Shown piece after piece: positions 1 to 6,865 of a stretch of DNA of 64,000 bases. Position 1 is the first letter of the stretch. Each line of letters starts with the position of its first letter. Made by a program: the position numbers and the translations under genes. This stretch comes from Burkholderiaceae bacterium (GTDB lineage: Bacteria > Pseudomonadota > Gammaproteobacteria > Burkholderiales > Burkholderiaceae_C). The notes beneath the pieces are model-generated. The model saw only the letters and a program-made list of their open reading frames with translations, was not told where the DNA came from and searched no databases. Location of the stretch: the NCBI GenBank assembly GCA_030695205.1, contig JAUYTN010000004.1:1-64000 (forward strand), given 5' to 3'.

Positions 1-283
1 TGTTGGTGATGACCACGCTGTCCTCGGCCATGGCGTGAGCTGCAATCAGCAAGTCCATACCCCCTATGGGCATGCCCGCGCGCTCCAGCGCGGCGCGGGT
101 TTGTGCGTAGTGGTGCGTGGCATCCAACGGCCAGGGGCGCATGTCAAAGCCCACCAACCAAGCTTCAACCACTGCTGCAAAACGGGGTGCCCCCAGCTTG
201 GCTGCGCCAAACCGCAGTTCTGCCGCCACGATGGCTGACAGCCACAACTGCTCGCGGTCCAGCCGGGCAAAACGCTCAACCAT
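1..283 (-). pseudogene. 5'-truncated VapC-like PIN toxin, also cut by the window edge
   Basis: Read on the minus strand, this frame encodes a PIN-domain body. It has SAIVAAELRFGAAK (the second acidic position and helix) and GGMDLLIAAHAMAEDSVVITN-like residues, the third acidic position followed by the terminal strand. The C-terminus runs past base 1. VapC proteins normally begin with a strand ending in D-T-N about 35-40 residues before the SAIV segment. Here only about 16 residues precede it from the first ATG (283), and the in-frame sequence further upstream to the stop near 361 has no D-T-N. The first catalytic aspartate is therefore missing, and I see no antitoxin gene directly upstream. 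I read it as a dead toxin remnant next to a perfect inverted repeat. A start outside the visible logic cannot be excluded. Confidence 0.6.
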
Positions 284-290
284 GTCTGCT

Positions 291-327
291 GTAAACGGCT
301 GGCAATGTGTGTTCGCCAGCCGTTTAC
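291..327. repeat. 13-bp perfect inverted repeat with 11-nt spacer
   Basis: GTAAACGGCTGGC (291-303) is exactly mirrored by GCCAGCCGTTTAC (315-327) around AATGTGTGTTC. It sits just upstream of the truncated vapC body and about 45 bp before the operator of the next toxin-antitoxin pair. No T-tract follows on either strand, so it is not a typical intrinsic terminator. It may be a terminator-like hairpin, a regulator site, or a scar at the point where the vapC 5' end was lost. Confidence 0.6.
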
Positions 328-370
328 GTTGGCAGCGTTGTGCGGTGGGTTGTCTGGCTCAGTTGAAGTA

Positions 371-398
371 TGTCTACAATGTGCATCCATTGTGTACA
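371..398. promoter_or_regulatory. Imperfect inverted repeat, likely antitoxin operator
   Basis: TGTCTACAATG (371-381) faces CATTGTGTACA (388-398) with two mismatches across the arms. It lies 13 bp before the antitoxin ATG at 412, and an AGAGG ribosome-binding site follows at 401-405. Autoregulatory operators of this kind are usual for YefM/VapB-type antitoxins. Binding itself is inferred. Confidence 0.5.
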
Positions 399-411
399 TA
401 AGAGGTCTATC

Positions 412-705
412 ATGCCCATGTCAGTTGCCCAATCCCGCCAGCAGTTTTCTGCCCTGATTGCGGCGGCGCAGCAGCAGCCCCAAGTCATTACCAACCGGAG
501 CACACCGGTGGCGGTGTTGGTGTCGGCCGATTACTTTGCCCGCACTGAGGGTGCTGCAAAGCCCGTTGCCGACAGCTTTTACAGCCAGGTGCTGCAACTT
601 CGAGACGCCTTTGCACCACAAGACGACGCAGGTCTTGTTGGGCCCAACCCCGACGCCCGCCAAGCGGTTTGGCAGCGGGCCAATGCCTTTGTTGACCCTT
701 CTTGA
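412..705 (+). CDS. Type II antitoxin, Phd/YefM-like
   Basis: A 97-residue protein beginning MPMSVAQSRQQFSALIAAA. The short strand-helix start and the ITNRSTPVAVLVSADYF segment match the Phd/YefM DNA-binding fold (prevent-host-death family). In this family the N-terminus binds the operator and the C-terminal tail neutralises the toxin. The start at 412 is preferred over upstream codons because of the AGAGG at 401-405 and because the family motif begins there. The gene lies 12 bp upstream of a PIN toxin gene and behind an inverted repeat, the usual antitoxin-first arrangement. The C-terminal third is unlike anything I recognise, as expected for a toxin-specific tail. Confidence 0.8.
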   Translation: MPMSVAQSRQQFSALIAAAQQQPQVITNRSTPVAVLVSADYFARTEGAAKPVADSFYSQVLQLRDAFAPQDDAGLVGPNPDARQAVWQRANAFVDPS

Positions 706-717
706 AGCGGTTTTTGC

Positions 718-1128
718 ATGAGCGCCAATATCGTTCTGGCAGACACCAACGTGATCAGTGAGTTGGTCAAAGGCAACCCTGACGCGCAGGTGATGCGCTG
801 GCTGCAGTCGGTGCAAGCAATGGCCATCTCAGCCGTCACGTTGGAAGAGGCTCACTTTGGACTGGCCTGGCAACCCAACAACCGCAAACTGGCGTTGTTC
901 AAAGCGTTGGTGGAGCGCCTGCACGCGGTGTACCCCATCACGCCCGCCATTGCGCAGCGAGGTGGGGTACTGCGCGGCCAGTTCCAGGCCCAAGGCATCA
1001 CGCGCAGCGCCCCTGACATGCTGATTGCAGCCACTGCCATGGAGCACCAACTGGTGCTGGTGACGCGAAATGTGCGCGACTTTCTGGGCTGTGGGGTACA
1101 AGTTGTTAACCCGTTTGACCGGGTCTGA
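718..1128 (+). CDS. VapC-type PIN-domain ribonuclease toxin
   Basis: A 136-residue PIN-domain protein with all expected acidic positions: D-T-N at residues 9-11, the paired Glu in LEEAHFG (near 42-43), D in APDMLIAATA (near 99) and D in RNVRDF (near 120). VapC/FitB toxins are Mg2+-dependent endoribonucleases that cut tRNA or rRNA and are held inactive by the cognate antitoxin. The length is normal and the frame intact, so this copy should be functional, unlike the remnants at 1-283 and 6702-6797. The closing residues QVVNPFDRV are typical of the FitB/VapC subgroup. It is co-transcribed with the antitoxin at 412-705. Confidence 0.9.
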   Translation: MSANIVLADTNVISELVKGNPDAQVMRWLQSVQAMAISAVTLEEAHFGLAWQPNNRKLALFKALVERLHAVYPITPAIAQRGGVLRGQFQAQGITRSAPDMLIAATAMEHQLVLVTRNVRDFLGCGVQVVNPFDRV

Positions 1129-1461
1129 TGCGCCAACCCCCTGTGCCAATATGACCTGCGCCACGTTCCTCCGGGAGATCAGTGAGCTGCTGAGAACTTT
1201 GGCGAACGCCAAGCCGAGATGTAGGCAGAGGCGCTGACGCTGGCCATTGAGGCGTTGCATGACGGGTCAGAACAGTTGGGTGTCAAAGTTCAAAGGGAAC
1301 GGCCAGCCCGTTTGACCTGGTTCCTTGCGCCAGCCCATTCTGTCGGCTGAAGCGGGTGGCCGTCGGGGCGCGGGTGGCACAAAGTCACGGTTGTGGGGGG
1401 CTGTGTTGGTTGTATGTCATGTTGCAGTGCGAAAATGACTTACTTGAAACCGGAGTAAACA
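1129..1461. other. Intergenic stretch with a possible decayed reading frame
   Basis: No intact gene is visible. One frame at about 1233-1350 reads as a plausible protein tail (ALTLAIEALHDGSEQLGVK and on to a stop), but nothing in frame upstream gives a start, so it may be a remnant. The last bases hold the ribosome-binding site GGAG (1452-1455), six bases before the ATG at 1462. Confidence 0.4.
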
Positions 1462-3480
1462 ATGATCAGAACCAGGGTGTTGTCTTTGCCCAGGCGGGCT
1501 AAGCAGGGTGTGGTTGGTGTGGTGGATGTGTGTTTGGCTGCTCTGGCGCTGTGGCTGGCGTTTGCCTTCCGAACCGAGACGGTGCAGTGGCCGCAGCTGT
1601 CGCATGGGTGGGTGTATGTGTTGGCGGCGGGGCTTTCGGTACCGGTGTTTGTGCGCAACGGTCTGTACCGGGCGGTATTTCGCTACTCGGGCATGGCGGC
1701 CATGCTGGCCTTGGCCAAAAGTGTGGGTACCTACGCGGTGCTGTTTGCTGCGGTGTTGTGGCTGTGGGCACCGGTGGGTGTACCGAGGTCGGTGGGGTTG
1801 TTGCAGCCGGTGTTTTTTTTGCTGCTGGCCGGTGGGGTGCGGGTGCTGGCGCGCCAGTGGCTGTCGGCGCAGTCTGCCAGCATGCGCTCGCGTGAGCCGG
1901 TCAAGCGTTTGGTGATTTATGGCGCGGGTGCCGCGGGTGTGCAAATTGCCATGGCGCTGAGCCGTGCGCACGAGTTTGCGCTGGCGGCTTTTGCGGACGA
2001 TGACCAGGCGGTGCAGGGGCGCAGCATCAATGGGGTGAACGTGTACTCGCCGCTGGAGCTGCCGGAGCTGATCAAAAGCCAGGGCGTGACGGATTTGCTG
2101 CTGGCCATGCCGTCCATCAGCCGCGAGCGGCGCTTGGAGATTTTGAACCAGCTGGAAAAGCTGCCTGTGCACGTGCGCTCGTTGCCTGCGCTGGCGGACC
2201 TGGCGCACGGAAAAATTGCGGTCTCAGACATCAAAGAGCTGGACATTGAAGATTTGCTTGGCCGTGCCACGGTTGACCCTGACCCAGGCCTGCTGCCGCA
2301 TGCGATTGCGGGGCAGACGGTGTTGGTGACGGGTGCGGGCGGCAGCATTGGCGGTGAGCTGTGTCGGCAAATTCTTTCGCTGGCGCCCGACAAGCTGGTG
2401 CTGCTTGAGCACTCCGAGTTTGGGCTGTATGCCATTCACCGGGAGCTTGAACAGCTGCGTGAGCGCATGGGCGTGGCGGTGGTCTTGTGCCCGGTGTTGT
2501 GCAATGTGCAAAACGAAACCAAGGTGATGGAGGTGTTCAAAAATCACCGGCCCAGCTTGGTGTACCACGCGGCGGCGTACAAGCATGTGCCGCTGGTGGA
2601 GTGCAATCCGGCTGAGGGCGTGGCAAACAATGTGTTTGGCACGCTGAATGTGGCCAGAGCGGCGCTGGTGGTGCAGTGCAAGGCGGTGGTGCTGATTTCC
2701 ACCGACAAGGCGGTGCGACCCACGAATGTGATGGGTGCCAGCAAGCGCCTGGCTGAGTTGGTGCTGCAGGCACTGGCTGGTGTGAAGGCTTTGCGTGCCA
2801 CAGACGGGGCAGCAGCCATGCGGCGTGTTGACGACATGATGAGTACCCAAACCCGCATGGTGTACCCGAACCGGACGACGTTTTCGATGGTTCGCTTTGG
2901 CAATGTGCTGGGCAGTAGTGGCAGTGTGGTGCCGTTGTTCCGCGAGCAGATTGCGCACGGTGGCCCCATCACCTTGACGGATGCGAAGGTGACGCGCTAT
3001 TTCATGACCATTCCGGAGGCGGTGCACCTGGTACTGCAGGCGGGGGCCATGGCCAAGGGTGGCGAGGTGTTTGTGCTGGACATGGGCCAGCCGGTGAGGA
3101 TTTTTGATTTGGCGCGGCGCATGGTGGAGCTGTCGGGCCTGACGCTGCGCAATGCCTCCAACCCTGGAGGCGACATCGAAATCAAGGTGACGGGTCTGCG
3201 GCCTGGCGAAAAGCTATATGAGGAGCTGCTGATTGGCAACGACCCACAGCGCACGGCACACCCCCGAATCATGATGGCCCACGAAAAAATGGTGCCTTGG
3301 GACGAGCTGCTGCCCAAGCTGACGGAGCTCAGCCGAGCGGCCAACACCCAGAACATTGCCCACATTCGGGACGTGCTGTTGGAGCTGGTGGACGGCTTCA
3401 CCCCCGGAGAGCTGATTGCGCAGCCGTATGCAGACTCTGGGTTTGACAACAACAACGGGTCCACGGGCACGCACCCTTGA
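1462..3480 (+). CDS. Membrane-anchored nucleotide-sugar 4,6-dehydratase (CapD/WbpM family)
   Basis: A 672-residue inner-membrane enzyme of polysaccharide synthesis. The first about 130 residues form four hydrophobic helices. A Rossmann-like segment with GAGAAGVQ follows near residue 153, and the catalytic NAD-binding domain starts at TGAGGSIGGEL near 289. The catalytic loop has STDKA near 412 and MGASK near 424. In this family a methionine replaces the tyrosine of the usual YxxxK, as in WbpM. The C-terminal LRPGEKLYEELL is also diagnostic. Such enzymes turn UDP-GlcNAc into the 4-keto-6-deoxy sugar used for O-antigen or capsule precursors. No other polysaccharide genes are adjacent, so the exact sugar is inferred. 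The start has a GGAG site six bases upstream. Confidence 0.9.
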   Translation: MIRTRVLSLPRRAKQGVVGVVDVCLAALALWLAFAFRTETVQWPQLSHGWVYVLAAGLSVPVFVRNGLYRAVFRYSGMAAMLALAKSVGTYAVLFAAVLWLWAPVGVPRSVGLLQPVFFLLLAGGVRVLARQWLSAQSASMRSREPVKRLVIYGAGAAGVQIAMALSRAHEFALAAFADDDQAVQGRSINGVNVYSPLELPELIKSQGVTDLLLAMPSISRERRLEILNQLEKLPVHVRSLPALADLAHGKIAVSDIKELDIEDLLGRATVDPDPGLLPHAIAGQTVLVTGAGGSIGGELCRQILSLAPDKLVLLEHSEFGLYAIHRELEQLRERMGVAVVLCPVLCNVQNETKVMEVFKNHRPSLVYHAAAYKHVPLVECNPAEGVANNVFGTLNVARAALVVQCKAVVLISTDKAVRPTNVMGASKRLAELVLQALAGVKALRATDGAAAMRRVDDMMSTQTRMVYPNRTTFSMVRFGNVLGSSGSVVPLFREQIAHGGPITLTDAKVTRYFMTIPEAVHLVLQAGAMAKGGEVFVLDMGQPVRIFDLARRMVELSGLTLRNASNPGGDIEIKVTGLRPGEKLYEELLIGNDPQRTAHPRIMMAHEKMVPWDELLPKLTELSRAANTQNIAHIRDVLLELVDGFTPGELIAQPYADSGFDNNNGSTGTHP

Positions 3481-3669
3481 ACGGTGCGCTGGGCCCAGGA
3501 CGCTGAAGCCAAGCACCAGGGCTGACGGTGGGCGTGGCGCTGGCACTGCTGCTGCGCCGCAGTCGGCAGCGCCGGGCGGCTTAAGCTGCAGGCTTGCCAT
3601 ACCGTGCCTGGGGGGTTTGCTGCAATGCAACTCCCTGCCCTTTTGTTCAAAGGTTCAATGGAGTTCACG

Positions 3670-3768
3670 ATGACCAGCACTGCTCAGCGCTTGTTGGAGG
3701 CAACGTCCTCCTCGCCCGCGCCCTTGCTTGCCGAGGAGCTTGACTCTGAAACTTTTGAGAGCAACTGA
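3670..3768 (+). CDS. Possible 32-residue peptide
   Basis: A short frame starting MTSTAQRLLEATSS, with a GGAG motif (3660-3663) six bases before the ATG, ending six bases before the start of the DUF808 gene. An in-frame ATG at 3625 would give 47 residues but lacks an obvious ribosome-binding site. The peptide is acidic at its C-terminus and I do not recognise it. It may be a leader peptide for the downstream gene or a chance frame. Confidence 0.3.
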   Translation: MTSTAQRLLEATSSSPAPLLAEELDSETFESN

Positions 3769-3774
3769 ACCCCC

Positions 3775-4758
3775 ATGGCTTCCAGCTTGTTAGCCCTCCT
3801 CGACGACATCGCCACATTGCTGAACGACGTGGCTGCCATGACCAAGGTGGCTGCCCGCCAGGGGGCTGCGGCGGCCGACGATGTGGCCGCCATGACGCAA
3901 CTTGCCGCCAAAAAAACCGCCGGTGTGCTGGGTGACGACCTGGCGCTCAATGCGCAGCAAGTCACGGGCGTGCAGGTCGACCGGGAGCTGCCGGTGGTGT
4001 GGGCGGTGGCCAAGGGTTCGCTGCTGAACAAGGCCATTTTGGTCCCGGCGGCGTTGGTCATCAGCTGGCTGGCGCCCTGGGCCATTACCCCGTTGCTGAT
4101 GCTGGGTGGCTTGTTTCTGTGCTTTGAGGGTTTTGAAAAAATCGCGCACAAGTGGCTGCACAGTGCCCCGGACGTCGAAGCCGAGCGCCAGGCCAGCCTG
4201 GCTGCACTGGCCAATGGGGCGGTCGACCTGGTGGCGTTTGAGAAGGGGAAGATTCAGGGGGCCATTCGCACGGACTTTATTTTGAGTGCGGAGATTGTGG
4301 TTATTACCCTGGGCACGGTGGCCGCTGCGAGCCTGGGCGAGCGGGTGGCGGTGCTGGTGGGCATTTCTTTGTTGATGACGGTGGGGGTGTATGGGCTGGT
4401 GGCGGCCATCGTCAAGCTGGACGATGTGGGGCTGCACCTGGTACGGGCGCAAGGTGCGGGTGCCGGTGTGCGGCGCAGCATGGGCAACGCACTGCTGGCG
4501 TTTGCGCCGTGGCTGATGAAGGCGCTGTCGGTGGTGGGGACGGCCGCTATGTTCATGGTGGGTGGCGGCATTTTGGTGCACGGCTGGCCGTGGCTGCACC
4601 ACGCGGTGGAGGGGTTGGGTGTGGCGGCGCTGGCGCTGCCCACGGTGGGGGGCGTGCTGGGTGGCTTGTCCACCGCTCTGGCGGGTGCTGCGGTGGGGGT
4701 ACTGGCCGGTGCCTCGACCGTGGGGGTGGTGACTGGGGTGGGTAAGCTACGGGGCTGA
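3775..4758 (+). CDS. yedI: DUF808 family inner-membrane protein (YedI-like)
   Basis: A 327-residue protein beginning [20 protein letters not shown], the signature start of the DUF808/YedI family. It continues with [20 protein letters not shown] near 45-65 and several hydrophobic helices, including a strongly Gly/Ala/Val-rich C-terminus. The family is a widespread integral membrane protein without an established biochemical role. Length and domain order are normal. The gene is preceded closely by a possible small peptide gene and followed by a dispersed repeat element (4791-4836). Function cannot be assigned from sequence. Confidence 0.85.
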   Translation: MASSLLALLDDIATLLNDVAAMTKVAARQGAAAADDVAAMTQLAAKKTAGVLGDDLALNAQQVTGVQVDRELPVVWAVAKGSLLNKAILVPAALVISWLAPWAITPLLMLGGLFLCFEGFEKIAHKWLHSAPDVEAERQASLAALANGAVDLVAFEKGKIQGAIRTDFILSAEIVVITLGTVAAASLGERVAVLVGISLLMTVGVYGLVAAIVKLDDVGLHLVRAQGAGAGVRRSMGNALLAFAPWLMKALSVVGTAAMFMVGGGILVHGWPWLHHAVEGLGVAALALPTVGGVLGGLSTALAGAAVGVLAGASTVGVVTGVGKLRG

Positions 4759-4790
4759 CTGCGCACAGCGCGGTGCAGATGGTTTAATTT

Positions 4791-4836
4791 TTATATAGCT
4801 GCCTTCGCTTGTGTAACAAGCGTAGATGGCATTTTT
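4791..4836 (+). repeat. Dispersed AT-rich element, copy A
   Basis: Contains TAGCTGC (4796-4802), AAGCG (4818-4822) and GGC (4828-4830), followed by a T-run. CGCTTGT/ACAAGCG forms a short hairpin in the middle. It lies between the DUF808 stop and the next gene. It is one of nine copies in the window, each with exactly 22 nt between the starts of the first two boxes. Confidence 0.75.
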
Positions 4837-4850
4837 CTTTTATATTTTTG

Positions 4851-5825
4851 ATGTTCAATTCTCGTTTTCGGCGCGCACCGCGCCATTTTTCGTCGGCTGC
4901 TGTGTTGCCTGAGGGTCGGCCCGATGTGTCGGACAGCCGCCCATACCGAAGCGTGGCGCTGGTGGATGCCCGCTTCATGGGCTGGCTGTGCGACCCTGGC
5001 ACCGAGGCCGAGCCCGGTGCCATGGAGCCCAGCCCGGCGCTGCTGCGCCGCTTGCAGGCCTCTGTGCGGCAAAGCGGTGTGCAGGCGGACATGCTTCGGG
5101 TGTACTGGTATGGCGACGTGCCGCCCGCGCAGCCTGTGGATGGGCTGGTGCACCGCGCGGTGCTTGACCCGGCGGTAGATGGTGGCCAGTCAACGGTGCG
5201 CGCAATATCGGCTGACCTTGCCACATTGGCCCGCCACAAGGCGGTGGAGCAGGTGCTGTTGGCATCGGACGATGAGCGGCTGTGGGCGTCCATGGACGAG
5301 GCCCAGCTGCATGGGCTGGCGGTGCATGTGCTGTGTGATGATGGGGCGAGCGACTTTGCCCGCCTGCAGCGCGAAGATCCCAGCTGGGCACGCCTGCTGG
5401 CGCAGGCCGACCGCCGCATACCCTGGGTGGCCGAGGATGCGTCCCCGGCATCGGCCGTAGCACCGGCGGCAGCCCACCATGGCCCCCTGGCAGCGCTTGA
5501 CCGTGCAGATCGCCAGGCTCGCTTTGAAAAGAGCGAGCGTGTGGACGCCGACATGCAAAGCCAGATACTGGCCCACATTGCCCGCTGGTGGGGCGACGAG
5601 CCCGAAACCCAGCGCCTGGATTTGCGCGACGAGCTGCAACAGGCGCGAAGCATTCCGCAAGAGGTGGACCGCCAGCTGCTGCTCATGCTCAGCCGCGAAC
5701 TGGCTCACCCCTTGAGCTGGCCCGAAAAAAAGATCATGCGCGAGGGCGTGCGCCGCATCGTGCTGGGCGAGGACTACACGCCCTACCGGCACCAGACGGA
5801 AGACGTGGCTGTAGCGGAGTCTTGA
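4851..5825 (+). CDS. NYN-like (PIN-related) protein
   Basis: About 324 residues. From residue 35 on, RSVALVDARFMG and the later VLLASDDERLWASMDEAQLHG resemble the NYN fold. In that fold an early aspartate and an S-D-D segment followed by a helix and strand build a nuclease-like acidic site. The C-terminal 120 residues, ending with an alpha-helical part (EPETQRLDLRDELQQA onward), may be a separate helical domain. NYN proteins are predicted RNases, so the role is inferred. No good ribosome-binding site is visible. ATG 4851 is chosen because the in-frame codons upstream fall inside repeat copy A. A later start within the first 30 codons is possible. No partner gene is apparent. Confidence 0.55.
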   Translation: MFNSRFRRAPRHFSSAAVLPEGRPDVSDSRPYRSVALVDARFMGWLCDPGTEAEPGAMEPSPALLRRLQASVRQSGVQADMLRVYWYGDVPPAQPVDGLVHRAVLDPAVDGGQSTVRAISADLATLARHKAVEQVLLASDDERLWASMDEAQLHGLAVHVLCDDGASDFARLQREDPSWARLLAQADRRIPWVAEDASPASAVAPAAAHHGPLAALDRADRQARFEKSERVDADMQSQILAHIARWWGDEPETQRLDLRDELQQARSIPQEVDRQLLLMLSRELAHPLSWPEKKIMREGVRRIVLGEDYTPYRHQTEDVAVAES

Positions 5826-5829
5826 CGAA

Positions 5830-5948
5830 CGAAACGAATGCTTCGTTATCGGTCATTCGACGTTAGAAGACCATAAAAATCGCAGCATTCGTTTCGACTT
5901 TCTCGCCAGATCGCTCACGTGCCGCTAATATCGAAGCATTCGTTTCGA
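5830..5948. promoter_or_regulatory. Three-site operator region of a HipB-like regulator
   Basis: The 16-mer CGAAGCATTCGTTTCG occurs complete at 5932-5947 and as its reverse complement at 5830-5845. A shorter match AGCATTCGTTTCGA lies at 5884-5897. The sites lie upstream of the XRE-family gene that starts at 5962. Repeated operators of this type are known for HipB, which binds several sites cooperatively. Use by this protein is inferred from position. Confidence 0.7.
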
Positions 5949-5961
5949 TCATGAGGTTGTC

Positions 5962-6249
5962 ATGCGCATTCCCGTTCGCAGTGTCAAAGACGTCGGCGCC
6001 ACCGTGCTTGCGGTTCGCAAAGAAAGCGGCGTTCGCCAAGACGACGCAGCTGGCAGTGCAGGGGTCAGCCACGTTTTCTTGCGTGACCTGGAGCATGGCA
6101 AGGAGACCATCCAACTCGGACTGGTGTTGCAGGTGTTGGATGAGCTGGGCATTCGGATGGAACTTGAAGCACCGGACGATGCCCGTGAGCGGCTGACGAA
6201 GTTGATTTCCCAGCCTTCCCCACGGGCGAAGCCTGGACAGGCCAAATGA
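5962..6249 (+). CDS. hipB: HipB-like XRE-family antitoxin
   Basis: A 95-residue helix-turn-helix protein. SVKDVGATVLAVRKESGVRQDDAA forms the first helices, AGVSHVFLRDLEHGKET is the recognition region, and VLQVLDELGIRMELEAP is the typical HipB-like tail. These proteins repress their own operon and neutralise the HipA kinase. A GAGG motif lies five bases before the ATG, and three copies of a palindromic operator lie upstream. The stop overlaps the ATG of a hipA gene that is broken after 28 codons, so this antitoxin has probably lost its toxin and may persist as a free DNA-binding protein. Confidence 0.85.
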   Translation: MRIPVRSVKDVGATVLAVRKESGVRQDDAAGSAGVSHVFLRDLEHGKETIQLGLVLQVLDELGIRMELEAPDDARERLTKLISQPSPRAKPGQAK

Positions 6250-6332
6250 ACACCCGAAGCCTGAAAGTGCTGATCAACGACCACCAGGTCGGCACCCTCA
6301 CCGAAGAACACGGCATCTGGGGTTTTCAGTAG
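6246..6332 (+). pseudogene. hipA: hipA toxin stub, first 28 codons
   Basis: Starts at an ATG overlapping the hipB stop and reads MNTRSLKVLINDHQVGTLTE, then EHGIWGFQ and a stop. This is the characteristic N-terminal strand pair of HipA serine/threonine kinases, normally followed by about 400 more residues. I see no kinase sequence downstream up to the next gene, so nearly the whole toxin has been deleted. Confidence 0.75.
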
Positions 6333-6441
6333 TTGCGGGCCATCAGGTATGTCGTCATCGGGGACATGCTGAGCAGGGTTCAATGAGCGGTCGGGCTTAA
6401 CCCAATTCAATCCCAGTTCAACCCAAGGCTAATGCCTACAG

Positions 6442-6454
6442 TGCAATCATTGCA
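6442..6454. promoter_or_regulatory. Perfect palindrome upstream of fitA-like gene
   Basis: TGCAATCATTGCA has six-base arms around one base and lies just before the AGGAGG ribosome-binding site (6463-6468). It is a plausible operator for the ribbon-helix-helix antitoxin that starts at 6475. Confidence 0.45.
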
Positions 6455-6474
6455 TTCACTTCAGGAGGCGTCTC

Positions 6475-6729
6475 ATGGGTAGTATCACCATCCGTAACCT
6501 CGACGATAGGCTCAAAGCCAATTTGCGCGTGCGTGCTGCAAGCCATGGCGTGTCCATGGAGCAAGAGGTTCGCAATATTCTGCAAAACACGCTGGTGTCC
6601 GACGCCAGCACGCCCAATGGTTTGACCTTTTCGCAGCGCATCAATCAGCGGTTCAAAGGCGTTGGGCCAGAAGACTTCTCTTTGCCAGCACGCCATCCTG
6701 CGCGGCCATTGCCTTGGCTGCCAACCTGA
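6475..6729 (+). CDS. FitA-like ribbon-helix-helix antitoxin with altered C-terminus
   Basis: An 84-residue protein starting MGSITIRNLDDRLKANLRVR, the standard FitA/Arc-type ribbon-helix-helix start, then helix SMEQEVRNILQNTL. A strong AGGAGG lies six bases upstream of the ATG. FitA-type proteins bind DNA as dimers and trap the FitB PIN toxin with their C-terminal tail. The last about 12 residues (PARPLPWLPT) run into DNA that encodes a fitB remnant in another frame, so a deletion seems to have fused the two genes near 6702. DNA binding is probably intact while the toxin partner is gone. Confidence 0.75.
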   Translation: MGSITIRNLDDRLKANLRVRAASHGVSMEQEVRNILQNTLVSDASTPNGLTFSQRINQRFKGVGPEDFSLPARHPARPLPWLPT

Positions 6730-6797
6730 CGCTCGTCACGCGCAACACCAAAGATTTTGTGGCCATCGATGGGTTGCAAGTCATTAACCCATGGTAG
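6702..6797 (+). pseudogene. C-terminal remnant of a FitB/VapC PIN toxin
   Basis: In the frame ending at TAG 6795-6797 the sequence reads AAIALAANLTLVTRNTKDF then VAIDGLQVINPW. That is the last strand, the fourth acidic residue and the ending typical of FitB toxins. Its 5' part, including the first three catalytic acids, is missing. It overlaps the end of the fitA-like gene in a different frame, which locates a deletion junction at about 6700-6706. Confidence 0.8.
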
Positions 6798-6865
6798 TTG
6801 CACTGAACCCGGTTGCATGCATCCGTGCGTGATGAGCGCGCAGCCGTTCAAGACGCTGTTTTCAG

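Noticed and set aside
64..399. A 111-codon minus-strand frame starting MYTMDAHC next to the vapC remnant
   Set aside because: The first residues look slightly like a VapC start but there is no D-T-N. The rest is in a different frame from the real PIN sequence, so it is chance.
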